Positions 23,167 to 33,451 of a DNA stretch of 64,000 nucleotides are shown here, piece by piece. Origin of the DNA: Pisolithus tinctorius. Taxonomy: Eukaryota; Basidiomycota; Agaricomycetes; Boletales; Pisolithaceae. The stretch lies in the NCBI GenBank assembly GCA_024663395.1, contig JANFAH010000014.1:62001-126000 (forward strand). The letters are read 5' to 3'. Position numbers and translations under genes: made by a program. Positions within the stretch are counted from its first letter, which is position 1. Each line of letters opens with the position of its first letter. A model generated the notes under the pieces. It ran no database searches. It worked only from the letters and a program-made list of their open reading frames with translations, and was not told where the DNA came from.

Positions 23167-26100
23167 ATGTTGACGGGCGTGCCAGCGATGACCACGGGTG
23201 CGTACCAGTAGTCAGAGAGAGTATGGCAGGCCTACTTATAGTTCGGTGTGTTGGTTAAGAGGAGCAACGGATCGAAATCGTATCTCAGAGTGATGTGCAC
23301 GCAGTCACCTTTGCGGATGACAGTCAGGTCGTAGGAGGATATGCCAACGGTGAAATTCGTCGATGGAAGATTTTAGGCAGACAGCAACAGGGTCCAATCA
23401 TGTACGCGAGTGGCCTCGTTGAATCTGTTGTCGTTTCCCAGGATGGTCGGTGGATGGTGTCTGGAGACCGCGGAAACAAGGCAATCGTCTGGAATGCGGT
23501 TACTCATGAAAAAGTGCGCGAGTTCGCAGAACACGGCGGCTGGGCACATGGGGTCGATCTCTCGAGTGACTGTACTCAAATTGTATCTGCGGACTTGAGG
23601 AACGCCCAGATATTCAGCATCACTTCCGGTATTCGACTCCCTCCTCTCCCACATGAAGGGGTTGTTATTGGCAAGTTCTCCCCAGACGGCAGTCGACTTG
23701 CCACCGCCTCGTGGACTCACGGTTTCCGTGTCTACAGCACCCACAATGACAATATTTTGTTCGATTCAGGTACAAACGGTTCAACCGGGCCGTGGTCGAG
23801 AGCTCCGTTGGCCTGGTCGTCTGATGGCCAACAGCTGTTTGTCGCACCCAGAGGCAAAATCATCTGTTTCGACCTCTCCGAGTGTTCATCTTCAGAATGG
23901 TTGATCCATGAAAACCAATCTCCGGCACATATAGCATCCAACGGCAGATTCATTGCATGTGCCGCAGGTCCATCGGTTTTGCTATGGGATTGTGTGTCCC
24001 ACAAGCAAATATGCAGCGTTATCACACACACTGAGGAGGTCAAATGTGTTGCTCTTTCACCCAGCGGAGGGTATCTCGCATGTGGAAACGGCAGGAATAT
24101 CACAGTTTACAATCTCAGAGGTGTCCTTTCCCCCGAGTATTTCGACCATGGTGTAAGTTTACTAGCCATTCATGAAGCTCACATCGCTAACAATCATTTT
24201 GCTGCATAACACATTAATTCATCAACAACTCCATGCTTCTCAGCTTCCGCTCATACAAGTAAGTGATGAGACCCTCAACTCATGGAGACAGACCGACCCG
24301 ACGAACACCGAAAGCTTGCTCTCAAAGGAGATCACAAGCACTTCCATTCCTAGACACTACGTGCTAGCAAACCGTGCTCTTGTAAGAGCACGTCTGAATC
24401 ATCTAGCACCTGCAATAGAAGATGCCGAGGAAGTGAGTTGCTCTGAGCTCATTACTTCCTACGCGTGCTTGCTCACTCGCACTTCAAGTCCCTACGGGTT
24501 CAGCCATCACCTATCGGCTATATTGCGAAGGCGGTTACTCTACTTGGCCAGGGCAATCGAGAGGGTGCGCTATGGGCATTCGACTTTGCCTTTCATGATT
24601 GTCGGCTGTATGATATCGGGTTTGTCCTACTACTGAAGGTGTGTGAGGTAATCAAGATCATTCTTGCACTTAATGTACGTTTCACCCAGTCAATCCTTGT
24701 GTTCGAATCCGGAAATCAGGAAGAGGCGATAGACCGCGTAGAACACCTTGCAATGAGAGCAAACAATGAGAACGATAACGCCACCACCTACCTTTATACT
24801 CAGGCACGTGCTTCACATGGTGCAGACATGTAAGTATCACCGCTTATACCTTCTTCAGGTCCTTGCAGCTATGTACACGAAGAAGGGGAATTACAGATGT
24901 GCAATACCTTTGATCGAGCGAATCAAGAGCTTAGTTCCCAAGGACAAAAAATGTCCTCCGCTGGTGACGATCTCACTGGTAGGTCTTCTGCTGTCACTAC
25001 CTATTAATATAACCCTCCGTGAAGATATTTGGATGGAGTTTCAATGAACTGGACACCGTCCCACAGCAACGTCTGTGTGAAACCCTCTATGCTGAAGGAC
25101 GTACAGCCGAAGCCGTGGAAATCCTCCTCAACATCATCAGGACTTCAGACGAGCAGATCCAGGCGAGCAAGCCAACTACAGATTGGATCACAGGTATGTC
25201 TTATAGCCGTTGGTCCGTTAACATGCACGTTCATGTCCGTCATCAGATTTTACCGAAAAATGCGTTGTGATACTTGAGCATGGTGATGAAATGACACAGC
25301 ACTCTGCTGAGTTGCCTCCAAGTCCCGCGGGTCTGTTTGTCAGACGGAGCAGAGCTCGAGCAGCAAAAGGCTTGTGGGAGGATGCACTGCAGGACGCAAA
25401 TGAGGTATGTATGGTATCCTTCTTGTACGAGTCGGCTCTCTACAATGGCTGTATAGGCGGTAAAAGCGGGCCCCTCCTGCCCTTGGGGCTATGAAGCTAA
25501 GCACGTAGCACTTCATGGAGCGAAACTGTATGATGAAGCGATCGATGCTTTTAAGTCAATGCTGCAAGTGATCGAACAGTCCCATGATCCCGCAACCAGG
25601 CGTATGTATCTTATCTATGAATCCAATACCCACACTAATGGTTTCACAGAACTGCGCCCGAACTACATTTCTCCATCTGAGACCATTGCAGCTATCGATC
25701 CTATCATCCACAGTATCCTTAAAAATTCTCCCCTCGTTGTCATCAATGTCACCACCGGCTGCCTTTGCGACCGTCCTGAGCGGATCCGTATCTTCAAGGC
25801 TGACCCGTTGTTCAAAGAGCTTGTTTCATCCATGACGAAAGGCGTGGACAACGAGCGGATCCTACAAGTAATTGCAAGGTTTTTCGGATATGTCATGTTC
25901 TCGCACGCATGGCAGGGGACCGAGCCGTCATTCCAGGACGTCAATACAGTTGAATCGAAATCCGTGTGGCAACTCCCCAACACGCCCCTTAGCGAGAAGT
26001 TGCGCAACTTCTGCAAGGAGACACGCAGACTTGGTTACAATTGGGCATGGTCCGATACATGTTGTATCGACAAGTCCACAAGTTCCATTCTTAATCAATC

Positions 26101-27292
26101 TCTCACATCTATGTACAAATGGTATGCGAATTCGGCCGCCACACTCGTGTTCCTTGCCGACGTAGCGCATCCGTCCAAGTCCGGCGACCTTGCACATAGT
26201 TTATGGATGACGCGAGCATGGACTTTACAAGAGCTTCTCTCACCGAAAGTTATCTTTTTCTATGATGCCCAGTGGAAATTATACCTCGGCGATACCAGTG
26301 CGAATCACAAGGAATCCCCGGAGATCATGCAAGAACTAGTAGATGCTATTAGGATTCCCGGCGGAACTATCGTCTCGTTCTCTCCAGACGATCTCGGGGT
26401 TCGCGAGAAACTTCGTCTCGCTTCGACGCGCAATGCGACGGTCGAAGAAGACGTTGCATACTCTCTCATTGGTATATTCAAGTCTGATATCAGGCCTCAC
26501 TATGGCGAAGGGCCCGACGCTCTTGGACATCTCTTGGAGGAGATTGTGGCTCGCTCTGGCGAGGTCGCTGTGCTTGCGTGGTCAGGACAGTCATCGTCAT
26601 ACAACAGTTGTCTCCCGGCTTCCCTATCCACTTACAGTCAAACTCCCTACAACTCTCCGCCACTCGAAGGGGAAGAAATGGAAACATGCATCACAAAGTT
26701 ACGCGGCAAGTTGCCGCAGCAAGAAGCCCTGAGTATCTGTAATCAGATCAACATTCTTCCACCCGCCCGTTTTGGGAACCGACGTCTACATCTTCCATGT
26801 ATCGTTTTCTCTGTCAGAAGACTCGGTATCCACGAGCTACGGAGAGGCGATGAGAAGCTATATCATGCCAGAGTATCGTCGCTGGGGAGAGTAGAGTTTA
26901 CAACGGCAGATGATCTGCCGGTGAATGAGCCCCACAAATTTGTCTTCGTGCATCCGTGGATTCGTCATATCCGGGGCCCCAGCAATGGAATTACCATTAC
27001 CTGGGGAGGTGGCTCGGAGTCTGATACTGACCTTGAATCAGATTTGGATGACGACGCTGAATGGGATGAAGTTCTGCCATTGCACGCTGTTCCCGTACCT
27101 CAGGTTGACGACTATACACGGGCACTACAGATGGTCGCTCGCCTCGGACAGCCGTTCAACGCACTACTTCTCATGCAGCAGCCGAATGGAGAGTACAAGA
27201 GGGTCGCTGCAGAGAACGAGATTGTCGTCTCGGGACTCGGAACCAACATTACTTCCAAGAACATTCTGGCAACAGTCTTAGAAATCCTTTGA
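23167..27292 (+). CDS. WD40-TPR-HET protein, copy 4 (intact)
   Basis: Ten exons close in one frame from ATG 23167 to TGA 27292: 23167-23197, 23260-24152, 24244-24432, 24489-24638, 24690-24803, 24859-24978, 25025-25193, 25247-25404, 25457-25601 and 25650-27292, giving 1203 residues. WD40-like blades occupy residues 1-308 (GGYANGEIRRW, NKAIVWNAVTHEK, VLLWDCVSHKQ). TPR-like repeats follow to about residue 610. The HET domain starts near residue 738 (YVMFSHAWQG), with WTLQELL near 847, then an acidic insert (SESDTDLESDLDDDAEWDE) and a conserved tail. The intron after 24803 has a GC donor. No ATPase or kinase motif is seen. This is the best model of the family. Its last exon is nearly identical to copy 3 from about 25980 on, though less so before that. 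Confidence 0.87.
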
Positions 27293-28067
27293 TATGCGTG
27301 TGGGGGGGATCGGGCTCAGCACAGCTCGTCTGCCTTTCGTCTTTTTGTTTTTCTTTTCGTGATGTTTTTGTTGGTTTGCTTGTTACGTGCTTCAAAATAA
27401 CCCCTACTTGATACCTGAATGTAAGCTGGAGATCTATTCATAATCATGAGCCGTGGGCGACGACTCTTACTACTTGTACCATTTGGTCACTGGCAACGGT
27501 ATGGTGGTGACACAGATAGCCACAACGACAGATTATGTTATGGTGCCAGTAGTGCGACAGCAATGACAGCCTCGGTAATTCAGTGTTGTGGAATGAGAGC
27601 CAGCGATGACGAAGATGGAAGCAAGGGTAGCCAATGTTGTCACAAGTGGCAAAGTGATAGTCTCGATGATGTCGGTGCCGATGATCAATGGGGAGCGACG
27701 ATGACCGTCCTGTCCTGAGCTGCACTTCGCTGGGTATTATCCATGCAGCTGCCTGTCATCTTCATCTGTAGTTGGGGAAGGCTTGCTGCAAGGACAAAGT
27801 ATAGGATCACTGGTCATCGACGAACAGTTAATATGCTATTCACTGTCATAAATAACTTTTGCTACAAAGTTTTTCAACTGGCTCTACAATGAGGGAAGGT
27901 TCATGAGTCGTGAAATAACCAGCTGCACTAACACAAGACCATGGAGATTCGTTGTTGCCAGATAGACCACATCGTGCACTCACCATGCATCAGTTAACGC
28001 TCACTCGCCAGACGTCATTAATCAATTCCACATGTAATGGGTAGTCAAGCGTGAGGGAATCTTTTGG
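27293..28067. other. intergenic between convergent HET copy 4 and RRP42
   Basis: No gene is seen. Part of it (27410-27460) is homologous to the flank after copy 3. Two convergent 3' ends probably share it for their terminators. Confidence 0.5.
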
Positions 28068-29347
28068 TTATCGTCGTCGCCTGCCATAGAATTTCTCCCG
28101 TGCTTTGATGCTCCTACGCCCTTCCTCTTCTGCAAGCTTCGCCTCCAGTCCAGTCCACATATTTCGGGCATATTTTTCCGCATTCTACCGTGAGTGAGTG
28201 AACATATGCGTCATCAAATCATAGAATTCCATGCACCACTCACCTTCAATAATACTCTAATTTGTGACAAGTCGGATGTGCCCGCACCCGCCATCCTCAT
28301 GCCGTGTAACGTGGGCTTGCCTCCCGGAAATGCAAACATGGCGTGTAGCCTTAACGGGATTGCGGACTCTTCCTGGGACGTTGCATCAAGGAAATGCATA
28401 GTAGGAAGCTGTGAAAGATCATAGTATGGATCTAGTGAGTCGTAGATTGACCAGCAGGATGTGAAAAGTCGAGTTAAACAAGAAATGCAACCCGGTAGGA
28501 TAGACAAATGTTGTGGAAGGTGGAAAGGCGGCGTACCATGTTCAGCGTAACACAAACAGGCCAGGAATCCCTCACCTCGAGCACCTCTCCTTCATCCCAA
28601 TAGTCAGTGAGTTCGAAATCTACTACGCGGCTAGGTTCTCGGGTTTCTAGCAGGCTTGATGGACCATTTCTACCCTCGTCGACGTCCATGATATCGTCTG
28701 GCACCTCATTCCGTTTCCCCGGTGCACGATATTCCACACTTCTCGTACTCGGAACCCGCGTGTCCACAAGTGCAGCGCGACAGGCCATCATGAGACAGTC
28801 GAGAACGTTACCCGCATCAGCAAATATGATGGTGTCGAGCCTCAGAGACCAAGCTTTTTGCCCAGGAACAATCACCAAATTTTTTGGGCATAGCGAAGGA
28901 TGGGAGAGCACGCTCCCTAGCACGGAGGTGAGGTCCGATTGAAGCTCGTCCAGTGCAGGTGATGACAAGTGAGGATAAGCCGCCGGGGAACTGCAGTACC
29001 AGGGACGGTAAGTGACGATTCTGAAAGAAAAAAGTTTTGGATACATACCAGGATACGTTGCAAATGACTTTTCCCCCTTCTTTGTCTTCGCCGACTCCAT
29101 CTACCTCGAGTTTCACTGCAGCGACGACCTCCGTGCCGCCTGCAGCACCCTCCGCTTCTGTCTCTCTGCCAGTGCGAGACTCCCCAATCGAGACTCTTGC
29201 ACTCCCGTTGGCTAATGGTGCCACCCCAGTCTCGACCGCGATAGGCCGGAAATCCTCTGGCGAACGTTCATCCGCACGTAATGGTGGGGCGGAGAGAAGA
29301 GACGATCTGATGTATGATATCTCGACTTTTGAGAGAGCGGTGGTCAT
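28068..29347 (-). CDS. RRP42: exosome complex subunit RRP42 (RNase PH-like)
   Basis: Four exons, 29049-29347, 28537-28990, 28244-28408 and 28068-28184, join in frame to 344 residues. The protein starts MTTALSKVEISYIR and shows the RNase PH-fold features of Rrp42/EXOSC7: an N-terminal DERSPEDFRPI, SGSARV-like NGSARVSIGE, then DELQSDLTSVL, the AGNVLDCLMMACRAAL helix and TRVPS, and a second half with LDATSQEES. Rrp42 is a catalytically inactive member of the six-subunit ring of the eukaryotic RNA exosome, acting in nuclear and cytoplasmic 3'-5' RNA decay and rRNA processing. The acceptor of intron 2 was chosen (TTTCACAG at 28409-28416) because it alone gives VTLNM|LPTMHFLDAT in frame. The gene has a broken partial copy at 21682-22150. 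Confidence 0.88.
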
Positions 29348-29528
29348 ACTGCCTTACCGTCAACCCCTAGACGCCACACATGTAAACAACAAATGATAAT
29401 CACGGACACCGTCCCTCATCGTCCCTCGTCGACCTTGCATAGACTAAGGTAGGGCTCAGAACAAACGATACCGCATTGCGCAGCTACGCTGACCCCGGCT
29501 ACTAGTACTGTTACCCACCTTGCACATC
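29348..29528. promoter_or_regulatory. short divergent promoter between RRP42 and F-box gene 1
   Basis: Only 181 bases separate the RRP42 start (minus) from the first F-box start (plus). From 29359 onward, 12 bases upstream of the RRP42 ATG, the sequence is repeated at 31527, upstream of the second F-box gene, so that gene took the whole shared region with it. Confidence 0.5.
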
Positions 29529-31283
29529 ATGGACGAACTGGATGAGGCACGCGCCAAGCTAGGCCAACTTCGAGGGACCGAAAGAACACTCTTCAAGCAG
29601 CTCGTAGAGATCCGTGCAGCTATAAAAATACAGAAAAACAAGATCGACGAGCTCGTCAAGAAACGACCTCCTCCTATCAATCGTCTCCCTACCGAACTCC
29701 TTTCGCGGATAATATTTCTGTCCTTACCGGATTACGACGGCCAACGCAGGCCAATGGAGTCTGGGATAGCCAGGCGCAGGTCAGATCTGTCAACAGTGTC
29801 ACCACTCTGGAGGAGTGTGGTCTTGGGAACTCCTGAAATCTGGAGGGATATCGTGCTGTATGCAGGACACATCACCATTGAGTCCTTGAAGACCCACCTT
29901 ACAAGGAGTGGCAATGCCCCTCTCAATATCTTCATCACAGGTTCGAATTATGATCACTATGAACAGGCTCAGTCATGGCTGGACGTCGTTGTCTCCAGCG
30001 CCGATCGCTGGCGGTGTCTTTACGTACACCATCTCAGCAACAGGATGCTTGCTGAAGTCCTTGACGCACTTGAGGGCTTGAAATTCCCTTCTCTCGAGGA
30101 CGTTACCATCGATAATATGAATTGGGTGACTAACTATCCGCAATTTCTCTTACCGAACCAGGCCCCTGCCCTCAGGAATTTGAAACTCGATGACCTTTTC
30201 CCTGCACCTGAACTTGCAGCTTCCACTACCCTCACGACACTTGACGTATCATTCAGATTCGGAGGATTCGGGGCCATGAATTTGACGTTTATCCCTACCC
30301 AGTCCCTAACGACACTCTCGCTTGGTGGTGACACCTCTAATTGGACGCTTCCGCCGGACAGCATTCATCTTCCGCTTCTTGAAGTACTCAAACTCACAAT
30401 TGGCAATCCGCGCCTTATCATGAGAGCCATTGTAGCGCCGAAGCTTGGGTGCCTTGACTATTCTAACTGTGGTGGGCTGGGTGACAACCGTGTCGATTTT
30501 GACACCGGGTCAAAGTTCAGCCATGTTCAAAGGGTTATTTTCAATTTCTGCCGTTCTGACATGGAAGGTTACCGTGCACTCTGCCAGGAATTTTGTGGGG
30601 CGCGAGATGTGACCCTGCGTCGTGTATGCATGGACCTATTTTTCACACCTGAGTGTCAGGTTGACGACTCGGGATCAGTGCCGGCAGATCATTGGACAAG
30701 TCTCGAAAGTTTAACTATATACGACCTTTACTTTGACGACGGCACCGAAACATTCGATCCTCTCATGAGGTGGCTCGCCAACCGCCTGGAGTTTGGCGGG
30801 CCAAGGGTATCTGTGAGGCTCTCAGGACTCTCTACAAGTGAGCCAACAGCAGCAGATGGAACAGATCTTCGTGACTTGTACCACAAATTGCAAACTTGCA
30901 GCAACCCGATAGTGGACAAAGTAGTGTTGTGTTGCTCAGTACATTGCTCTACTTCTAGTGGGTAGTTCCAGTTGGTGAGTGTCCGGTCGTGTCAAGACTC
31001 AAGGTATTGGCATTAACGTCCAGTAGGGTTTATCTGGAGTAGAATATTTTCTTGCAGATGACATGTTTTTGGATTGCCGAAGTGCTCCATGAAGACATGC
31101 ACACCACTTTGTACGTTATGTACACTGTAGAATGCCAGTTGTTATTGTAACTTTTGAACAACTTCATCAAGGAGATGGCAACCAAGTTCAAGGTGTTTCC
31201 CCTAAATGTGCGAGGAAAATACAACTAGTAGTCTTTACACATACGTTCTTGTACCACATCTGGCGTACTGCAATGATAATTTC
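29359..31283 (+). repeat. tandem duplication, unit 1
   Basis: This unit contains the shared upstream region, the F-box gene and about 320 bases of 3' flank. The same order recurs at 31527-33426 with high similarity; short indels separate the 3' flanks. A non-matching spacer of about 243 bases (31284-31526) lies between the units. Confidence 0.85.
29529..30965 (+). CDS. F-box-like protein with N-terminal coiled coil, copy A
   Basis: A single exon of 478 residues. It opens with a charged helix (MDELDEARAKLGQLRGTER, then KIQKNKIDEL) that reads as a coiled coil, followed by a short F-box-like motif, PPPINRLPTELLSRIIFLSL at about residues 47-66. The rest is rich in Leu and Asp with repeated LxxL and TSLESLTIYDL-type segments, typical of the large agaricomycete family of F-box proteins with a degenerate LRR-like C-terminal part. 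F-box proteins recruit targets to SCF ubiquitin ligases; the target here is unknown. The ATG at 29529 was chosen because the earlier in-frame codons are not ATG. A close tandem paralogue follows at 31694. Confidence 0.8.
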   Translation: MDELDEARAKLGQLRGTERTLFKQLVEIRAAIKIQKNKIDELVKKRPPPINRLPTELLSRIIFLSLPDYDGQRRPMESGIARRRSDLSTVSPLWRSVVLGTPEIWRDIVLYAGHITIESLKTHLTRSGNAPLNIFITGSNYDHYEQAQSWLDVVVSSADRWRCLYVHHLSNRMLAEVLDALEGLKFPSLEDVTIDNMNWVTNYPQFLLPNQAPALRNLKLDDLFPAPELAASTTLTTLDVSFRFGGFGAMNLTFIPTQSLTTLSLGGDTSNWTLPPDSIHLPLLEVLKLTIGNPRLIMRAIVAPKLGCLDYSNCGGLGDNRVDFDTGSKFSHVQRVIFNFCRSDMEGYRALCQEFCGARDVTLRRVCMDLFFTPECQVDDSGSVPADHWTSLESLTIYDLYFDDGTETFDPLMRWLANRLEFGGPRVSVRLSGLSTSEPTAADGTDLRDLYHKLQTCSNPIVDKVVLCCSVHCSTSSG

Positions 31284-31526
31284 TAGCTCTGGAACTGCTT
31301 GGCCTATCAGGCAGATCCTAAGATCAACAGGAAGCTATCGCCATCCTGCAAAAAAGCGAGAGACGCAGCACGGCTTACATCTATTTATATTTATGGCACA
31401 CATATGGAGTGCATCACCGGTTTTTTTTTACTGCGTCGTCCACACCTCGCTTCCCCAACATTCCTGGAAAACCCACCGTCTTATCACGTGATATGTCGAG
31501 GGGCGGTTGAGCTGGGGACAGCTACG
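31284..31526. other. spacer between tandem F-box units
   Basis: About 243 bases unique to this place, containing a run of T at 31421-31429. No gene is seen. Confidence 0.5.
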
Positions 31527-33426
31527 GTCAACCCCTAGACGCCACATATGCAAACAGCTGATAATCACGGACACCGTCTCTCGTCGTCCCTCGTCAACCT
31601 TGCATAGACTAAGGTAACACTCAGAACGAACAGTACCGCATTGCGCAGCTGTGCTAACTCCGGCTACTAGTACTGTAACCCACCTTGCCCATCATGGACG
31701 AACTGGATGAGGCGCGCGCCAAGCTAGCACAACTGCAAGGGTCCGAAAGAACACTCTTCAAGCAGCTCGTAGAGATCCGTGCAGCCATAAAAATACAGAA
31801 AAACAAGATTGACAAGCTTGTCAAGACACGACCTCCTCCTATTAATCGTCTCCCCACCGAACTCCTTTCGCGGATAATATTTCTGTCCTTACCGAATTAC
31901 GATGACCGTTGCAGGTCAATGGAGTTTGCGATAGCCAGGCGCAGGACAGATTTGTCAATGGTGTCACGACTCTGGAGGAGCGTAATCTTGGGAACTCCTG
32001 AAATCTGGAGGGATATCGTGCTGCATGCAGGACACATCACCATTGAGTCCTTGAAGACCCACCTTACAAGAAGTAGCAATGCCCCTCTCAATATCTTCAT
32101 CACAGGTTCGATTTATGATCACTATGAACAGGCACAATCATGGCTGGACGTCGTTGTCTCCAGCGCCGATCGCTGGCGGTGTCTTTACGTACACCATCCC
32201 CACGACAGGATGCTTGCTGAAGTCCTTGACGCACTTGAGGGCTTGAAATTCCCTTCTCTCGAGGATGTTACCATCGATAATATGTATTCGGTGTCTAACT
32301 ATCCGCAGTTTCTCTCACCGAACCGGGCCCCTGCCCTCAGGAATTTGAAACTCGATGACCTTTTCCCCGCACCTGAACTTGCAGCTTCCACGACCCTCGT
32401 GACACTTGACATATCATTCAGAGTCGGAGAATACCAGGCCATGAATATTCCAATGTTTATCCCTACCCAGTCCCTAGCGGCACTCTCGCTTGGTGGTGAC
32501 ACCTCTAATTGGACACTTCCGCCGGATAGCATTCATCTTCCGCTTCTTGAAGTACTCAAACTCACAGTTTGCAAACCGCGCCCCATCATGAGAGCCATTG
32601 TAGCGCCGAAGCTTACGTGCTTTGACTATTCTGACTCTCATGAGCCGCCGTACGAGTGCGTCAATTTTGACACCGGATCAAAGTTCAGCCATGTTCAAAG
32701 GGTTATGTTCGATATCTGCTGTTCTAACGTGCAAGGTTACTGGGCACTCTGCCAGGAATTTTGTGGGGCGCGAGATGTGACCCTGCGTAGTGTATGCATG
32801 GACGTATTTTTCACACCTAAGGGTCAGGTTGACAACTCGGGATCAGTGCCGGCAGATCATTGGACAAGTCTCGAAAGTTTAAACATAGACGACCTTTACT
32901 TTGACGACGGCACCGAAACATTCGATCCTCTCATGAGGTGGCTCGCCAAGCGCCTGGAGTCTGGCGGGCCAAGGGTGTCTGTGAGGCTCTCAGGACTCTC
33001 TGCAAGCGAGCCGGCAGACGGAACAGATCTTCATGACTTGTACCACAAATTGCAAACTTGCAGCAACCCGATAATGGACAAAGCAGTGTTGTGTTCCTCG
33101 GTACATTGCTCTACTTCTAGTGGGTAGTTCCAGTTGGTGAGTGTCCGGTCGTGTCAAGACTCAAGGTATTGGCATTAACGTCCAGTAGGGTTTATCTGGA
33201 GTAGAATATTCTCTTGCAGATGACATGTTTTTGGATTGCCGAAGCGGTCCGTGAAGACAAGCACGCCGATTTGTACGTTATGTATACACTGTAGATGGCA
33301 GCCAAGTTCAAGTTGGATGGCACCACAGCTAAACACTCGTTGAACAACCGCTTTCCCCTAAATGTGCGAGGAAAATACAACTAGTAGTCTATACATCCTT
33401 GTCTGGCGTACTGCAATGATAATTTC
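31527..33426 (+). repeat. tandem duplication, unit 2
   Basis: Second copy of the unit at 29359-31283. Its right edge lies only 25 bases from the stop of the nucleotidase gene (33452), its left edge at the GTCAACCCC word also found next to RRP42. The original single F-box gene therefore sat between RRP42 and the nucleotidase gene. Confidence 0.85.
31694..33127 (+). CDS. F-box-like protein with N-terminal coiled coil, copy B
   Basis: A single exon of 477 residues, colinear with copy A at 29529-30965 and differing by scattered substitutions and a few in-frame indels (for example after SFRVGEYQAMNI and in SASEPADG). The coiled-coil start (MDELDEARAKLAQLQGSER), the F-box motif PPPINRLPTELLSRIIF and the C-terminal end TSSG are kept. 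The frame is fully open, so both copies appear functional. Differences cluster in the middle and C-terminal half, the presumed target-binding part. Confidence 0.8.
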   Translation: MDELDEARAKLAQLQGSERTLFKQLVEIRAAIKIQKNKIDKLVKTRPPPINRLPTELLSRIIFLSLPNYDDRCRSMEFAIARRRTDLSMVSRLWRSVILGTPEIWRDIVLHAGHITIESLKTHLTRSSNAPLNIFITGSIYDHYEQAQSWLDVVVSSADRWRCLYVHHPHDRMLAEVLDALEGLKFPSLEDVTIDNMYSVSNYPQFLSPNRAPALRNLKLDDLFPAPELAASTTLVTLDISFRVGEYQAMNIPMFIPTQSLAALSLGGDTSNWTLPPDSIHLPLLEVLKLTVCKPRPIMRAIVAPKLTCFDYSDSHEPPYECVNFDTGSKFSHVQRVMFDICCSNVQGYWALCQEFCGARDVTLRSVCMDVFFTPKGQVDNSGSVPADHWTSLESLNIDDLYFDDGTETFDPLMRWLAKRLESGGPRVSVRLSGLSASEPADGTDLHDLYHKLQTCSNPIMDKAVLCSSVHCSTSSG

Positions 33427-33451
33427 GTCGAATTGCAAGATGCCTCTTTCA

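Noticed and set aside
4669..27292. NACHT or NB-ARC nucleotide-binding domain between the WD40 and HET parts
   Set aside because: No GxxxxGK(S/T) or downstream hhhhD(D/E) motif occurs in the translated exons of copies 2 and 4; the middle region reads as TPR-like helices.
31380..31440. T run near 31421-31429 as the poly(A) end of a retroelement
   Set aside because: The run is only nine bases, with no target-site duplication or reverse-transcriptase remnant nearby.
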